Assembly (NCBI RefSeq): GCF_012489685.1
Contig: NC_080043.1
Coordinates: 46,515,127 to 46,579,126, forward strand
DNA from: Lotus japonicus
Taxonomy: Eukaryota; Streptophyta; Magnoliopsida; Fabales; Fabaceae
Direction of reading: 5' to 3'
Length of the DNA: 64,000 bases
In this document: positions 45,301 through 56,089 of the stretch, piece by piece
Numbering within the stretch: position 1 is the stretch's first letter
Layout of the letters: every line of letters starts with the position of its first letter
Made by a program: the position numbers and the translations under genes
The notes under the pieces: model-generated
What the model was told of the DNA's origin: nothing
Seen by the model: the letters and a program-made list of their open reading frames with translations, nothing else
Database searches by the model: none

Positions 45301-46312
45301 TGGAGTAAGAGGCATCACGGGCCGAAATGGCACCACCGTGGCTGGTGAAGGGCTGATCCGATGATGTCCATCCGTTCCGGATTGCATATTGGTTGACTGG
45401 GTTAACCTGCATATCATTTCATGCGACATGCATACTGACATAGTTAATGAGTGTGTTTGATACTTGTTAGTTCTACTTGATGTATGTTAACTGTGATTTA
45501 CAGTCGTTCTATTCTTTGTGGAAATATGCAACCCTAGGATGTTATCCCTAGTTATAAGCCTAAGTGGCTATTATCTTATTTATATCTATTGGTGCTATTA
45601 TTTACATAATTCTTTGGAGTTGACCCTCGCGTCTTCTGTGTGTGCTTTGGCGGACAAACGCCCTTTGTCAGATGTCTTTGGCGGGCTGGTTCATGACGGT
45701 TCACCCTTCGGGGGAGACTAGAGTGGAGAAGCTGGAACAGGAGCGCATCGCGGTAGCGAGAGGAGGACAGATGGTGTACATAGACTAGGTCGTTCTGGAT
45801 TCAGATTCGGGCGACGATCATGCTAGCATGTAGGTTTTAGTGCTGGTGTGAGCTCCTCGAGATGGGATTAGTGTAGGAGTAGAGTCTTAGCTCTGAACAT
45901 CATTTGTTTTCTTTGGGGACAGGGTAGTTTCCCACCTATAGCTTTTTGTGTGGTTCTTTACGAGAATCACAGAGAGTTGGTTGGACTTAGGAGGTCTTGC
46001 TTCAGGCCGATGGGCCAGCTTATTCTCAGTATTGAGGGATAGTGTTGCGGACACTTACCTTTAGATTTGGTTTGTACATTTTGCCTTCGGGCGTTACACT
46101 TTTCTTTCCGTCACTGGAGGTTTACTCGTGACGAGGTTACTTACAGCGGGGGCTGTTTATATATTGTATATTAGCTCTATTACTTTTCGCATTTGGGTTT
46201 TATTTAATTCAGTCTTGTCTTAGTTATTATCGAAAAAAAAATATTTCACGTTTTTCCGCATTAAGTTTACTTTTGGTTACTAAAGTGACGCCACCGAAAT
46301 CGGGGTGTTACA
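42327..46312 (+). repeat. Solo Tekay LTR A4 (3986 bp), TSD GGAAG
   Basis: Begins TGTAAGACCC, ends GGGGTGTTACA; GGAAG flanks it at 42322-42326 and 46313-46317. A single LTR with an intact duplication indicates recombination between the two LTRs of an inserted element, removing the interior. TATA CTATATATAG at 43044-43053, donor TCGAG|GTATAG with GT at 43194, hairpin array (44597-44959), ACACGTGGC (45069-45077), conserved block duplicated in tandem (45139-45247), and a decayed LTR ORF (from ~45674, MSLAGWFMTVHPSGETRVEKLEQ, internal deletion). Confidence 0.95.
44597..44959 (+). repeat. Ten 36-37 bp tandem units, each a hairpin
   Basis: Units begin at 44597, 44633, 44670, 44707, 44743, 44780, 44816, 44852, 44888 and 44924. 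Each contains CACTGARGCGTGAGAC then a Y/T-rich close to GTG. Stem CAC-AGG/CCT-GTG in seven units becomes CAC-AAG/CTT-GTG in three; the two sides always change together. A 14-15 base variable stretch separates units. The left arm has nine full units. Confidence 0.85.
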
Positions 46313-46317
46313 GGAAG

Positions 46318-47098
46318 TTTCACTATTCCGGTGGAAATTGAAGGCATGGCGGATGTGGAAGCCTTGTGTGATCTTGGAGCGAGCATCAATTTGATGCCAC
46401 TCACCATGTTTGAGAGGCTTAACCTAGGAGAGGTTACCCCAACCATGCTCTCCTTGCAATTGGCGGATCGATCCCTTAAGACTCCATATGGGATTGTGGA
46501 GGATGTAATGGTGCGGGTGGACAAGTATGTGTTCCCCGTGGATTTTGTTGTGCTTGATATGGAGGAGGATGAGAAGATTCCTCTCATTCTTGGTCGACCT
46601 TTCTTAGCTACTGGTAGAGCTAAGATTGACATTGACAAGGGTCACCTCATTCTCCGTGTTGGTAAGGAAAAGGTACGATTTTCTGTTTTTAATCCTATGA
46701 TTGAGACTAACAATGACAATGACTTTGTCTGTGATGTGATTAGAAGTAGGTCGAAGGTTCCGGAAGAGATCCCCAAAGTTAATGCCCAAATTGATGAGTT
46801 CCATCCGGCTCTCATCAAGCTTGTTAATGGTAACAAGTATGGGGGGTCCAAGTATGAGAACTTACATGCTCATATGGTGAAGTTTACCCAAGCTAGCACC
46901 CTTGCTAAGATTGAGGGCGTTTCATGTGATGAAGTGAAGATTAAACTCTTCCCTCATTCTTTGACAAGGGAGGCTAGAGCTTGGTTTGATGAGCAAGAGG
47001 ACATAGCCTCATGGGAGGATTTACTCCAGAGGTTTTGTGCAAGGTTTCTTCCTTGCACTTGTGGTAAGTTAATCAATGGAAAGGAATTTCCTTCCTAA
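46318..47098 (+). CDS. Athila protease fused to a second capsid-like segment
   Basis: Aspartic protease with catalytic CDLGAS (residue 14 counted from the Met at 46331) in the Athila context CDLGASINLMPLTMF, and the second conserved segment PLILGRPFLATGRAKID. After RFSVFNP the frame runs, without reverse transcriptase, into FHPALIKLVNGNKYGG, KIKLFPHSLTREARAWFDEQ and WEDLLQRFCARFLP, which is a gag capsid segment of a different Athila subtype, truncated and ending GKLINGKEFPS. Capsid after protease is out of normal order. Upstream it connects in frame with gag once the solo LTR is removed. The frame is intact in this arm. Confidence 0.8.
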
Positions 47099-47597
47099 CA
47101 CCATCGGAAGGAGAGTCCACCTAGGACTATAACCTAGGGCTAAATGGGAGACAACCCATTCTTTTAATTTTATTATTTACTTTTTTTTTAATTTTGTAGT
47201 ATTTTAGGTGTTTATTTCCAAAAAAAAAAGGAAAAAAAGTAAAAAAAATTTGTGAAAAAACTGGGTTGAGCGCCTAGGCGCCAATTCAGGAGCGCCTAGG
47301 CACCAATTAGTGGCAGAGGCACTGCCTCTGGCACTGGTGTGAGCGCCTGAGCCTTCCCCTCGAGCGCTCGAGCGCTCCTGTACGTGTTTTTGCTTACATT
47401 TTGGGTTTTAAAACTCCAACCTTTTCATTTTCCCACTCTTTACTCCCATTCCTTCATAAAAAACGCACCCCACTCTCTCCAAACCCCATTTCCACTTCTC
47501 ATTTCTCACTTGCACACACTTTAGCTCTCCCATTTGCTTCTAAGTTCTGCATTGTTTCAAGTTCCTTTCATTTGCACCCACTCACTCTCAAGTCAAG
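47099..47597 (+). promoter_or_regulatory. Internal palindrome cluster and putative leader exon of the Athila extra ORF
   Basis: After GGGAGACAACCCATT and a T/A-rich stretch, 47269-47375 holds AGCGCCTAGGCGCC with ATTGGCGCC in reverse, CAGAGGCA-C-TGCCTCTG (47314-47330) and CGAGCGCTCG (47361-47370), the same kind of motifs as upstream of the LTR TATA box. A pyrimidine-rich segment (47410-47590) resembling a plant 5' leader follows and ends in CAAG|GTAAGT. Confidence 0.5.
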
Positions 47598-48036
47598 GTA
47601 AGTTCCAACTTTCACTTTCCTTCATTTTTGTTCATGGGATTCGCAATGCATGTTTACAAGGGGGTTTGGGTGAGTGATTTGTGTTAATGCAAGTTGGGTT
47701 TGGGTTGTATGTACTCATTGGTGGTTGATTTTGTGTTTAATTAGAAAGGGGTTGCAGATTTGTGAGGATTGGGTAGTTAGGATTTTGTGGATTAGTTTAG
47801 TTTAGCTTTTGGTTACAAGGTGTTTGATAGAATGCCTCAATGGGTTCTCTTAGTCGATTTTTGGCAAGTACTTGTGGTAGTCTTTCTTTCTTTGCCAAAA
47901 TCACTAAGAAACTTGTTGGGTGCTCTTAGGTTGTTCTATTTTTGTTTTTGTACAAAGTTTCTTCTTTCTTTTCTTTTTATTTTTGAACTAACATTTCTAA
48001 CGTTTGTGGCTTGTGTTTGGGCTAACAACTTTGCAG
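47598..48036 (+). other. Predicted 439-nt intron before the Athila extra ORF
   Basis: Donor CAAG|GTAAGT at 47598, strong T-rich tract (47930-47990), branch-like CTAAC at ~48022, acceptor TTTGCAG at 48030-48036, and the ORF starts at the next base with ATG. The interior is T-rich with no frame. The left-arm copy (21116-21556) keeps both sites. Splicing of the downstream ORF is known in Athila-type and related env-like elements. Confidence 0.6.
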
Positions 48037-49304
48037 ATGCCTGTGAAAAGAGCAAGAACCAACACAAGAGCTGCAGCTTCTTCCTCCACCTCCCGGAGTT
48101 TTGATCGCTCCCGCTTCCTATCAGCAACTAAGGAGGAGTTTTACCGAACTCACCTAGCACACAAGGAGTGTGTGAAGGAGCGGGGAGTTTTGTATCGGGA
48201 GGGAAGAAGAGACCTCTTGGGCATGCAAGAAGCCATGGAGATTAGGAGGTGGAAGAATTGGGTCAACCCCATTCCGTTTGCTTGTGAAGTCATGGTTAGG
48301 GAGTTCTACGCGAACACCTACTGTGACAATCAAGAGGACAGGTCCAGGCCACCGGTGAATTCATCTTGGTTCAGGGGAGATGTGATTGACTACAATCCAG
48401 CAGTCATTCGCAGGCATCTTGGTCTCCTCACGGAGGACCAAGAGAAGGAGCTTTTCCCCGAGAAGGACACTTATCATGAGCTCTTAAAGGAGAAGTCACC
48501 GGAGATCTTGGAAGACATGAAGGCAGTGATTGTTAGGCCTGCGCGGGACTGGGAAGCAGTTGATGATGAGATTATTTTTGTGAGGAGGAAGGATATGACA
48601 CCGCTGGCTAGAGTTTGGGCTGAGTTTTTGCAGGATTCCCTCATCCCTAGCTCTAACAAATCTGAAGTTAGAGAGGTTACGTTGGTTGCTATCTATTGCA
48701 TCGTGAGAGGCCATCCTATGGACGTGGCCACCATCATTGCTGGTCGGATTTATTCCCTCTACAACAGGAGTAAAGACAAGCATCGGCCATCTTTCCTCAC
48801 TTGATTTGCTCTTTGATTCATGCGGTGAGGGACAGAGCTAGGAGGCCAGTCCATGTTATTGAGAAGAGGTTGCCTGTGGCACCTCTGCTCAGTAAGGAGA
48901 GGATCACTCAACTTTATAAGGAATGGACAGCAAGGATGCCTCAAGAGGATGAAGAGGAAGAGGATCCTGAGGAGCCAGCGGGGGAAGATGAAGAAGAAGA
49001 GGAAGAAGAAGAGGAGGAAGCAGAGGATGTTGAGGTGGTGAATGAGGTGGTTACTCCACCACGTGCTGACCCTTCTCCTACTTGGATGGAGGCCGCTTTC
49101 GGGCGGATGTTTTTGAGGCAAGATCGCCTACACAGGGATCTTGACCTCCATTGGAGGGGAGGTAGCACATCAGACCCCAGGTACAATGGGCCCTTGGATT
49201 TTAATACCTTGGAGCAGGGGATGATAGACTTGAGCTTGATGCATGATGCCGGAGTTCATCCGGATTATGGCGATGGAAGGGGTGACCATGACCCCATGGA
49301 GTGA
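48037..49304 (+). pseudogene. Athila extra (env-position) ORF, right arm, one frameshift
   Basis: Starts MPVKRARTNTRAAASSS right after the acceptor. Residues ~20-250 form the conserved domain (EEFYRTHLAHKECVKERG, VREFYANTYCDNQ, DYNPAVIRRHLGLL, MTPLARVWAEFLQDSLIP, VTLVAIYCIVRGHPMDVATI); the tail has an uninterrupted Glu/Asp tract and ends DGRGDHDPME. One C is missing near 48793 (two C, three in the left arm), shifting the frame from ~48800 on. The left arm is broken at another point, so the parental ORF of ~420 codons was probably open. It resembles the plant-transposon protein domain seen in Athila-like elements of legumes; no fusion peptide or membrane segment is visible, so an envelope role is unsupported. 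Confidence 0.65.
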
Positions 49305-50465
49305 TTGTGCTGAGGTAACTCTACTCTTAGTTTAGGTCATGCATTTTTAGCATATTTTCAATTTATAGATTTTGTTTTCTTTTGATCATGCATTGTTTTA
49401 GTTGGTTTTATTTTTGGGTCTTTACTTCCCTATACTCACATGCTTTTAGCTATAGGTTTGCTTCCCTACTAGTGCTGTTTTGGAAAATGCTTTGGTGAAT
49501 ACTTGTTGTTTCGGGGATGAGTGATTGCATGTTGGGGAAGAGAGGAGGAGACTTCGGTCTTCCGAGTGTCTCTTGAGAAAGGAGTCGGTGTGAGTCCATT
49601 AAGGGTCTATCTTTGACCCTTCACCATAAAAATTATCTGGAGGATCCTGACTCACTTGCAATTCTTGGTTCTGCGTTAATTTCACTCATAGCATGCTTAG
49701 TGATTTCTGTTTTATTCTTGAGACTTATAGCATTTCTTGAGATTCTGAGTTCGTGGTTGAACATTGCCCTTAGTTGTCCCATTTGAGCTTAATTGGAGAA
49801 TCTTTTTGTAGCCAAAAGTTTGGGATGGTTGTTTGGATGGAATATTGGGGGAGTGATGGTCCTTGTTGTGTTGTGTGGAGCTGGAAAAAATGAGAAATAG
49901 TCTCTTGCCCCAAAGGAAAGAACAGTGGAAAAAAAGAAAGAAAAAGAACTCCTAACAAAAAGCTGGAGTTGAAAAAAAAAAGAAAAAAAGGGTTTGAAAA
50001 GTTGGGTGCAAGAGACTTGTGCAAAGAAAAGTGTTGTAAGCTCCGGGGTTATTAGAAGAGGACCACACTCAATGTGCTTGAAAGCCTAGTTTTCCTTTAG
50101 GGACCAACCACCATCATGTTTTACCTAGCCAATGTTTCAACTAGTTTGATCTTTGTTGCTATTGAGTGAATGACATTCAGGACCTATGAACTTGTTTGTG
50201 TGCTCAGTGCACTAAATGAACATCTCATCCTAGGGTTTTTAGTTCTAAATGCTTCTCATGAATGGACTCTACACTCTTCTCTCTTCAAAAGAGGCATGAA
50301 GTAGGTTGTTGGGTCTTTCTCTTGAAACTAGCTGTGATTACTTTGTCCCCCTGTTTTTGTGAAGTATTCCTTGTTGTGAGCACTTGTGTGGGAGCATTTC
50401 TTGCGCTTGAGGGCAAGCGAGTGTTTTTTACGCTCGAGGGCGAGCTGTCGTTGAGTATAGTGGTG
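49305..50465 (+). other. Noncoding Athila 3' region
   Basis: No coding frame supported. Contains ATTGGGGGAGTG (~49842) and a purine tract (49880-49995, long A/G runs), then GCTTGAGGGCAAGC and GCTCGAGGGCGAGC palindromic motifs close to the LTR. A clear polypurine tract directly at the LTR edge is not visible. Confidence 0.6.
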
Positions 50466-51796
50466 TGATGACCCTATTTTAGTAGTGTTTTTAGGGTCAT
50501 TTGTTTGGTTGTTTTGAGTCTTTTTGTTGAGTCTCATGTAGTGTTTCATGCATTCTCATGCATTTTTATTCTTTTCTTTAGTTTTTATTTCATTTTGGTA
50601 ATTTAGTAGTTTTTTAGGTAGTTTTCTTGCATTTTAAGTAAAGTTTAGGACTTGCATGGTTTTGTTGTGTTTTATGAGGGACTTCTTGTGCTAATGAGCT
50701 CTTGGAGCTTCTAGAATCTTCCTTGTCTTGTTGGTTAGGTTTGGAGTGCAGAAACTGAAGGAGAAGGAAGGCCAAGAAGCATGGAATTGATGAAGAACAT
50801 AAAGAGAATTGAAAAGAGGAGTTTCAGAAGCCAAAAAGTCATTTTTAGGCGAGCTAGAGCACCTAGGCGCTGGGAGTGGGCGCCTAGGCGCCAATAGGGT
50901 CAGAGAGCATGTTTTACAACATGCAATTGGCGCTCAGGCGCTCTGAATTGGCGCCTGAGCGCCCAGTTTCGTTAGTTTCAGCCTATAAATAAGGCTTAGG
51001 CCAATTTCTTTGATACATTTTGTCATTTCACTCATTTTTGGTCAAGTTTGAGAGCTGAGGAGAACTTTGGGGCCAAGGGAGGCTTCCAACTTGTACTTTT
51101 TCTCAGGTTTTATTTACATTTTCTTCATGAATTCACTAGCCATGAGTGGCTAGTTTACTTTTTGCTTTGGGTTAAGAGATTCTATGAAACTTTAGTTTAT
51201 AAATCCTATCTCTATGCATGAGTCTTGATTCAATCTTGTATTTCAATTCCTTATTGCATGTTTAGCTTTGGTGCACCTTTGCTATAGGCTAGATTATAAT
51301 AGAATGGAAATTTGTTATGATTTAGGGACATGAATTGGAATAGATCCTTCTATACTTGCTTCTAGGAATAGAGTGAGGGTAGGGTTTTGTTGGCCTGAAT
51401 AATTAAGCTATCATACCTCTTATGAATGTTTAAGTACACAAGGAATTGAGCTTATCTTTCAATTTGAGAGAATTACTTTTATGAGGAATCAACTAGTAAG
51501 TACATAGGCTATAACAACAAGATATAAATCAAGATATCACATGCATAGGATAGGTGGACTAAAATGGATTAGATGATCAAACACCCAAGGCAATTTTCCA
51601 TCAATTGTTATTTACATCATTTTCAACATTGCTCTTTTGCAAATCTTTTGTCACAGTCAACCAAAATCAATTTCTAAATTTTACTGTCTTAAGAACTTGC
51701 AAACTCTAGGCTTAAATCAGTAATTCTCACTCACAATCCCTGTTTTTCGATAATTTAAAACCCGGAGGTATTCGTGCACTTGCGAATTGACCAACA
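50466..51796 (+). repeat. Athila 3' LTR (1331 bp)
   Basis: Copy of 39042-40372 with about a dozen substitutions. TACTA follows at 51797-51801. Mirror of 17325-18655. Confidence 0.92.
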
Positions 51797-51825
51797 TACT
51801 ACTAGATCAAAAACTTGATCTTACA
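51797..51825 (-). mobile_element. Copia LTR start (29 bp), right arm
   Basis: On the minus strand, TGTAAGATCAAGTTTTTGAT followed by CTAGTAGTA. With 38090-39041 it makes up one copia LTR split by the Athila; the TACTA duplication is shared. Confidence 0.72.
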
Positions 51826-54284
51826 TGTTGTACGTCAGAGTGAGGATAACAGGCAGTTATGCCACGCTCATTATGAGATTTTGGGAAAGTTTGACAGGAT
51901 GAATAGAGGTTCGGGCCTTGTTATTGTTTTAATGGATCGAGACTTTCTCTGGGAGTCACTTGAGATGATGGGATCTTTTGAACTCATAAGGTTTAAGACA
52001 AGAATAAATGGAAATTATTTCACAAAGAAAATTCATAGTACACTAAATAACATCTGAACCTTTTAAATAATGATAATAATTTCAGATGAAAGATTAGAGC
52101 TTGAATATTAGATTAGGAAAATGAGAAGTTTCGTCGAATCCAAGTTTGGGGAAACTATAAGTTTCTGAGTATGTCGATACTCTTCGCTCGATGAGCAGTT
52201 TATTGTTTGGCTATCTAAAGGATAAGCGGGGAAACTAATAAGTTTCTAAGTACATTGGTACTCCTCGCTCGATGAGCAGTTTATTGTTTGGCTATCTGAA
52301 AGATAAGCCGAGAAACTATAAGTTTCCAAGTACATTGGTACTCTTTGCTCGCTGAGCAGTTTTGACCATCGGAATTAGATGAGACGGATGACTCGAGAAG
52401 TCATCACGAGTGATTGCACTCTTTTTATATTTAATTGTCTTTTGACGCAGAATCGACATTTACCTTAGGGTATTCTTTTTAGAGACAATAAGTTAGCTAC
52501 AACACGTGACGACGTGACGAGTAAGGTCGGAGACGTTGTTTGGTTAATCACGTTGCATTCATGCACACATTTTGAGGTCTATACACGGTGGGATGCCGGA
52601 CCTCGGTGGATTCCAAAATGGTCATAAGACCCGGATTTCCATATAAGAACACTGCGGTGATTCTTAGTAGCAGACGGAAATGGCAGGCCTGCGGGTATAC
52701 TTCTTATCTGACTACATTTTGTTTGGTATAAGAGACACCCGAGCAGAAATGGTCCCACTATGGCCGGTGCTAGGATTGACTCGACGGTGCCCATCCTTCC
52801 GGATTGCATCTTGTTCCTCGTCATATCATTCATTCACCATTCATACTGACTTAGTTACCGAGTGTGATTGATACTTGTTAATCTTACTTGATATATGTTA
52901 ATTGTCAGTAATTATCATTTATATTCAATTGGATGATATACAATTTATGATGCTATCACAAACCTCTAAGCCTTAGTAGCTATCCCTTAAACTTTATCTA
53001 CTGGGTGTATTATTTATGTAATTCATTGAGTTGACCCTCGCGCCTTTTGTTTGTGTTTTGGCGGACTACGCCCATTGTTAGATGTCCATGGCGGATTGGT
53101 TTACGATGGTCCACCCTTCGAGGGGGACTAGGTTCATGAAGCTTGATCACGAGATCCCCGACTCATGGGTGGTTGACCCTGCCGGCCACCGAGCGATCTA
53201 TTCGGGGAGAATAATGGAGGACCGTGTCGACAGTCTGGGACATTTGACGGAGGGAGTACTGAGGCGTTACACTGTCAGCTTTAACCTGCCACCCGGCGTG
53301 TACTGTGGACCCGGTGTAGGAGCACCACCACCGTCGTCTTCCGACGACGAGGACCCCTCGGAGGAGGAGCCTGTGGGAGGGTCTTCATCGGACTCTAGTT
53401 CACCTACCGTTGCTGTTGCTGATGATTTTGGATCGAGTTTCGAACCCGCGAGACCAGCCGAGGAGCGTGTCGCTGTAGCCACCCTTCGCTTGAGGACATC
53501 GACTTCTCCCCATGGTTATCTTGTTGTGCCTTCGGCGCACGTGATGGAGTAGGACGTGTTCGTCCGTGTAGTGGATGCGGTGACGGGAGTCCCTAGGTTT
53601 GAGACCCAGGCAGTAGCGAGAGAGGAGATGGATGCAGACAGAGACCTAGTCGCCCTAGATTCTGATTCAGGCGACGATCGTGCCAATATGAAGTTGGGAG
53701 TGCTCTGGTGCGCTCCTCTGGGCAGGATTAGGGTAGGAGTAGCGTTACAGCTCTGGTCGTCATGTTTTCATTTTGGGGCAGGGTAGGTTCCCGACCTTTA
53801 GCTTTTTGTGTGGTTTTCTTTATGGAAATCATGTTCTCATTTTGGGGCAGGGTAGGTCCCCGACCTTTAGCTTTTTATGTGGTTTTCTTTATGGAAATCA
53901 CAGAGAGTTGGTCAGACTAGGTGGTCTTGTTTTGGTCGTTTTGGGCTGACCCACTTTCGTTTTGGAGGCTGTATTTCGAACACTTGACCTTTTACTTTGG
54001 TTTGTACATATTCGCCCACGGGCACTACTTTCTGTTACTTTCCCGTCACTGGAGGTTACTCGTGACGTGGCTTGCTTCTTACAGCGGGGGACTGTAAATA
54101 TATTGTACATTAGTTATGTTTATCTTTCGTTGTAGAGTCATTATTTCGACAAGTCTTTTATCTAAAACAAATCATCGAAAAAAAATATTCACGTTTTTCC
54201 GCTTTATTTTCTTTTTGGTTACTAAAGTGACGCCACGAAATCGGGATGTTACATTGTGGTATAAGAGCTTGTCGAGTCTTTTCC
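51826..54284 (+). repeat. Tekay LTR type B' with primer site, fragment (right arm)
   Basis: Mirror of 14838-17295. Hairpin block of three ~80-bp units (~52120-52375; GAAACT-TAT-AGTTTC, AGTAC-CAAT-GTACT, GAGTAT-CGAC-ATACTC, GCTC-ATC-GAGC), conserved block (52571-52640), LTR ORF, end CGGGATGTTACA at 54253, primer site TGGTATAAGAGC (54257-54268), then the junction with the type-B LTR at ~54284. A ~90-bp segment with AGCTTTTTGTGTGGTTTTC is duplicated in tandem at 53770-53910. Confidence 0.8.
53082..53786 (+). pseudogene. LTR-encoded ORF, type B' (right arm), one in-frame TAG
   Basis: Mirror of 15335-16039, differing at one residue of the first part (K for M after TRFM). TAG at 53550-53552, then the same frame continues to 53786. 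Used with 36976-37512 for the codon comparison. Confidence 0.6.
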
Positions 54285-56089
54285 CCGTCTTTCGCAATTA
54301 TTTTCCCCTTTAGTTTTCCTATGTTTTATTCGTTAATAAAAAATGTTTCGAATTGAATTAGTCAAGTTATGAGTTTAGTTCTCGAATACTAAATTCTCTA
54401 AAGTCTCTAGTTTTCGAAATTCTATTCATTCTAAGTTTTCCAAAAACCCACCAAATGTAAATCCCGGGGAAAGTCTAAGTATACAAACAAATGGCTAAGT
54501 CTCAAACCCCCTGTTTGGACTTGCCTAGGGTCGTTTCTCAAACCTGAAATATCAAAGATAACCAGTTCAATGATTCCCCACTCCGAAGTCGCGTCAAAAC
54601 GCACAATTCAATAACATCTCAATATCATAAGTTATGGAAAACATCATAACATTAATTCATCATCATAATCAATATCAAAGTAAAGCATAAGTCGAATTTA
54701 TCGACGCCTATCATGCAGTCTTAGTTAATAGGTAAGTTGCCCTAACCCAAAGTTCCTTCAACTGAACCTCGGAGAAAACAAAGCAGAAATCCAAACAAAA
54801 TCGATTAGCTCGATCACAATACAACTCATTATTCGATAGACAAAGCATCGAAGCTTCAGAATACAACAATCGAGTACGAAAGAACAAGTTTTCGCAAACG
54901 AAAAACTCCCCCCCCCCACACAAACATGCTCTCGGCCACAAGAGGAAAAAGGCTCCGACTCTTTTTCTTCGATCTAATTTAATTACAAGGTAGTTTTAGG
55001 GTAAAACTAGGGTAAAGAAACTGTCGGAAAAATTTTCGGACGATCGGGTCGAAATACAGCTATTCACGGGCGTTTTGGTCCAAAATAAAAGCTCAAAACC
55101 TCAAAGTTAAAACTTCGGAAAACAAATTTGATAGCGATGTTCCTAACGACATTTGTAACAACTAATCCTAAAGGCACGAAGTCGGATTGCGACTTTTCGA
55201 CATTAAAGTTTCGATAGGTGCACAAAAGGGTTTTGAATCAGTTTTTCAGATCCTTGACAACTCGATCAAAATCGGCGAATAACGGCGAGTGTTCTAGGTT
55301 GTTGGGCAAGTACAGAAGATATCCCTAGCGAAAAATCAAGAAAAACGGATAGTTTTACGAAAAGTTCGAAACTTTGAGCACAGAAAGAGATATAGAAACG
55401 CAGTAGAAACAATGATAGAGGTAAGAATCAAGCTAGTTACCTCGATACCTTGAAGTAGGAACAAACAGCTCGAAGATCGGTCAAGTTTCGGCGAAAATCT
55501 CCTCTCCTCCTTTCTCTCCTCAACTCGCGGCCTCTTAGGAAGAAAATGGAAGATATTTTGATTTTTTAACTATTTATAAGAGAGTGAAATCGCGGGAAAA
55601 TGAATATTTCGCGATTCCGATTTTTGCAGCACGTTCATCGGTGAATTCTAAGCGAGATTCTGGCGACAGAATTCCAGAACTCCAAACAAATCTCTATAAT
55701 TAGGGAAAAACGATCCAAAATGATCCAAAAACGGTGTAAGTTAATCTGTCCCGAAAAACTACTTTTTGTTGTGATGGTCAGACGACAAAACTTCGTTCTG
55801 AAGAAAGATTGGAAACATCGAAACAAATCTGGCATCGCGGGTGGAAACTTCGTTAAAAGCTCCGAATAGAAAAAGTCTTCATTCAGTGATTGAATTTAGG
55901 GTTTTTAAAGCGAAGAAATTAGCGTCGTCGGACTTCCGAGAAGTGAATACTATCGTGCGTACAGTCCAGGGTTCCGAAATGAAACACTGGTCGAAGGAAA
56001 AATAAAGAGAACTTCTTATTTTTCCAAGGATTTGAAATCTCACTTAAACGTTGCTTTAAGAGCGAAATTAGCCTATTCTGGACACTCTC
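54285..56089 (-). repeat. E1-type LTR (type B), right-arm copy
   Basis: Mirror of 13033-14837, ending at CTCTC (56085-56089), the complement of the GAGAG duplication, where the right-arm E2 is inserted. Confidence 0.85.

Larger units (their letters stand above)
39042..51796 (+). mobile_element. Complete Athila-type element, TSD TACTA, with nested solo LTR
   Basis: LTRs of 1331 bp each (39042-40372 and 50466-51796), flanked by TACTA at 39037-39041 and 51797-51801. tRNA-Asp primer site, gag (40504-42326), protease joined to a capsid-like segment (46318-47098), an extra ORF behind a likely intron (47598-49304). No reverse transcriptase, RNase H or integrase, so it is non-autonomous. A solo Tekay LTR (42327-46312) splits gag-protease. 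About a dozen LTR differences (~0.9%) indicate a recent insertion. It lies in a copia LTR. The left half falls outside the inverted repeat, the right half inside. Confidence 0.92.

Noticed and set aside
48037..49304. Athila extra ORF as a true envelope glycoprotein
   Set aside because: No signal peptide, transmembrane segment or Cys-rich ectodomain is visible; the domain is the plant-transposon type with an acidic tail.
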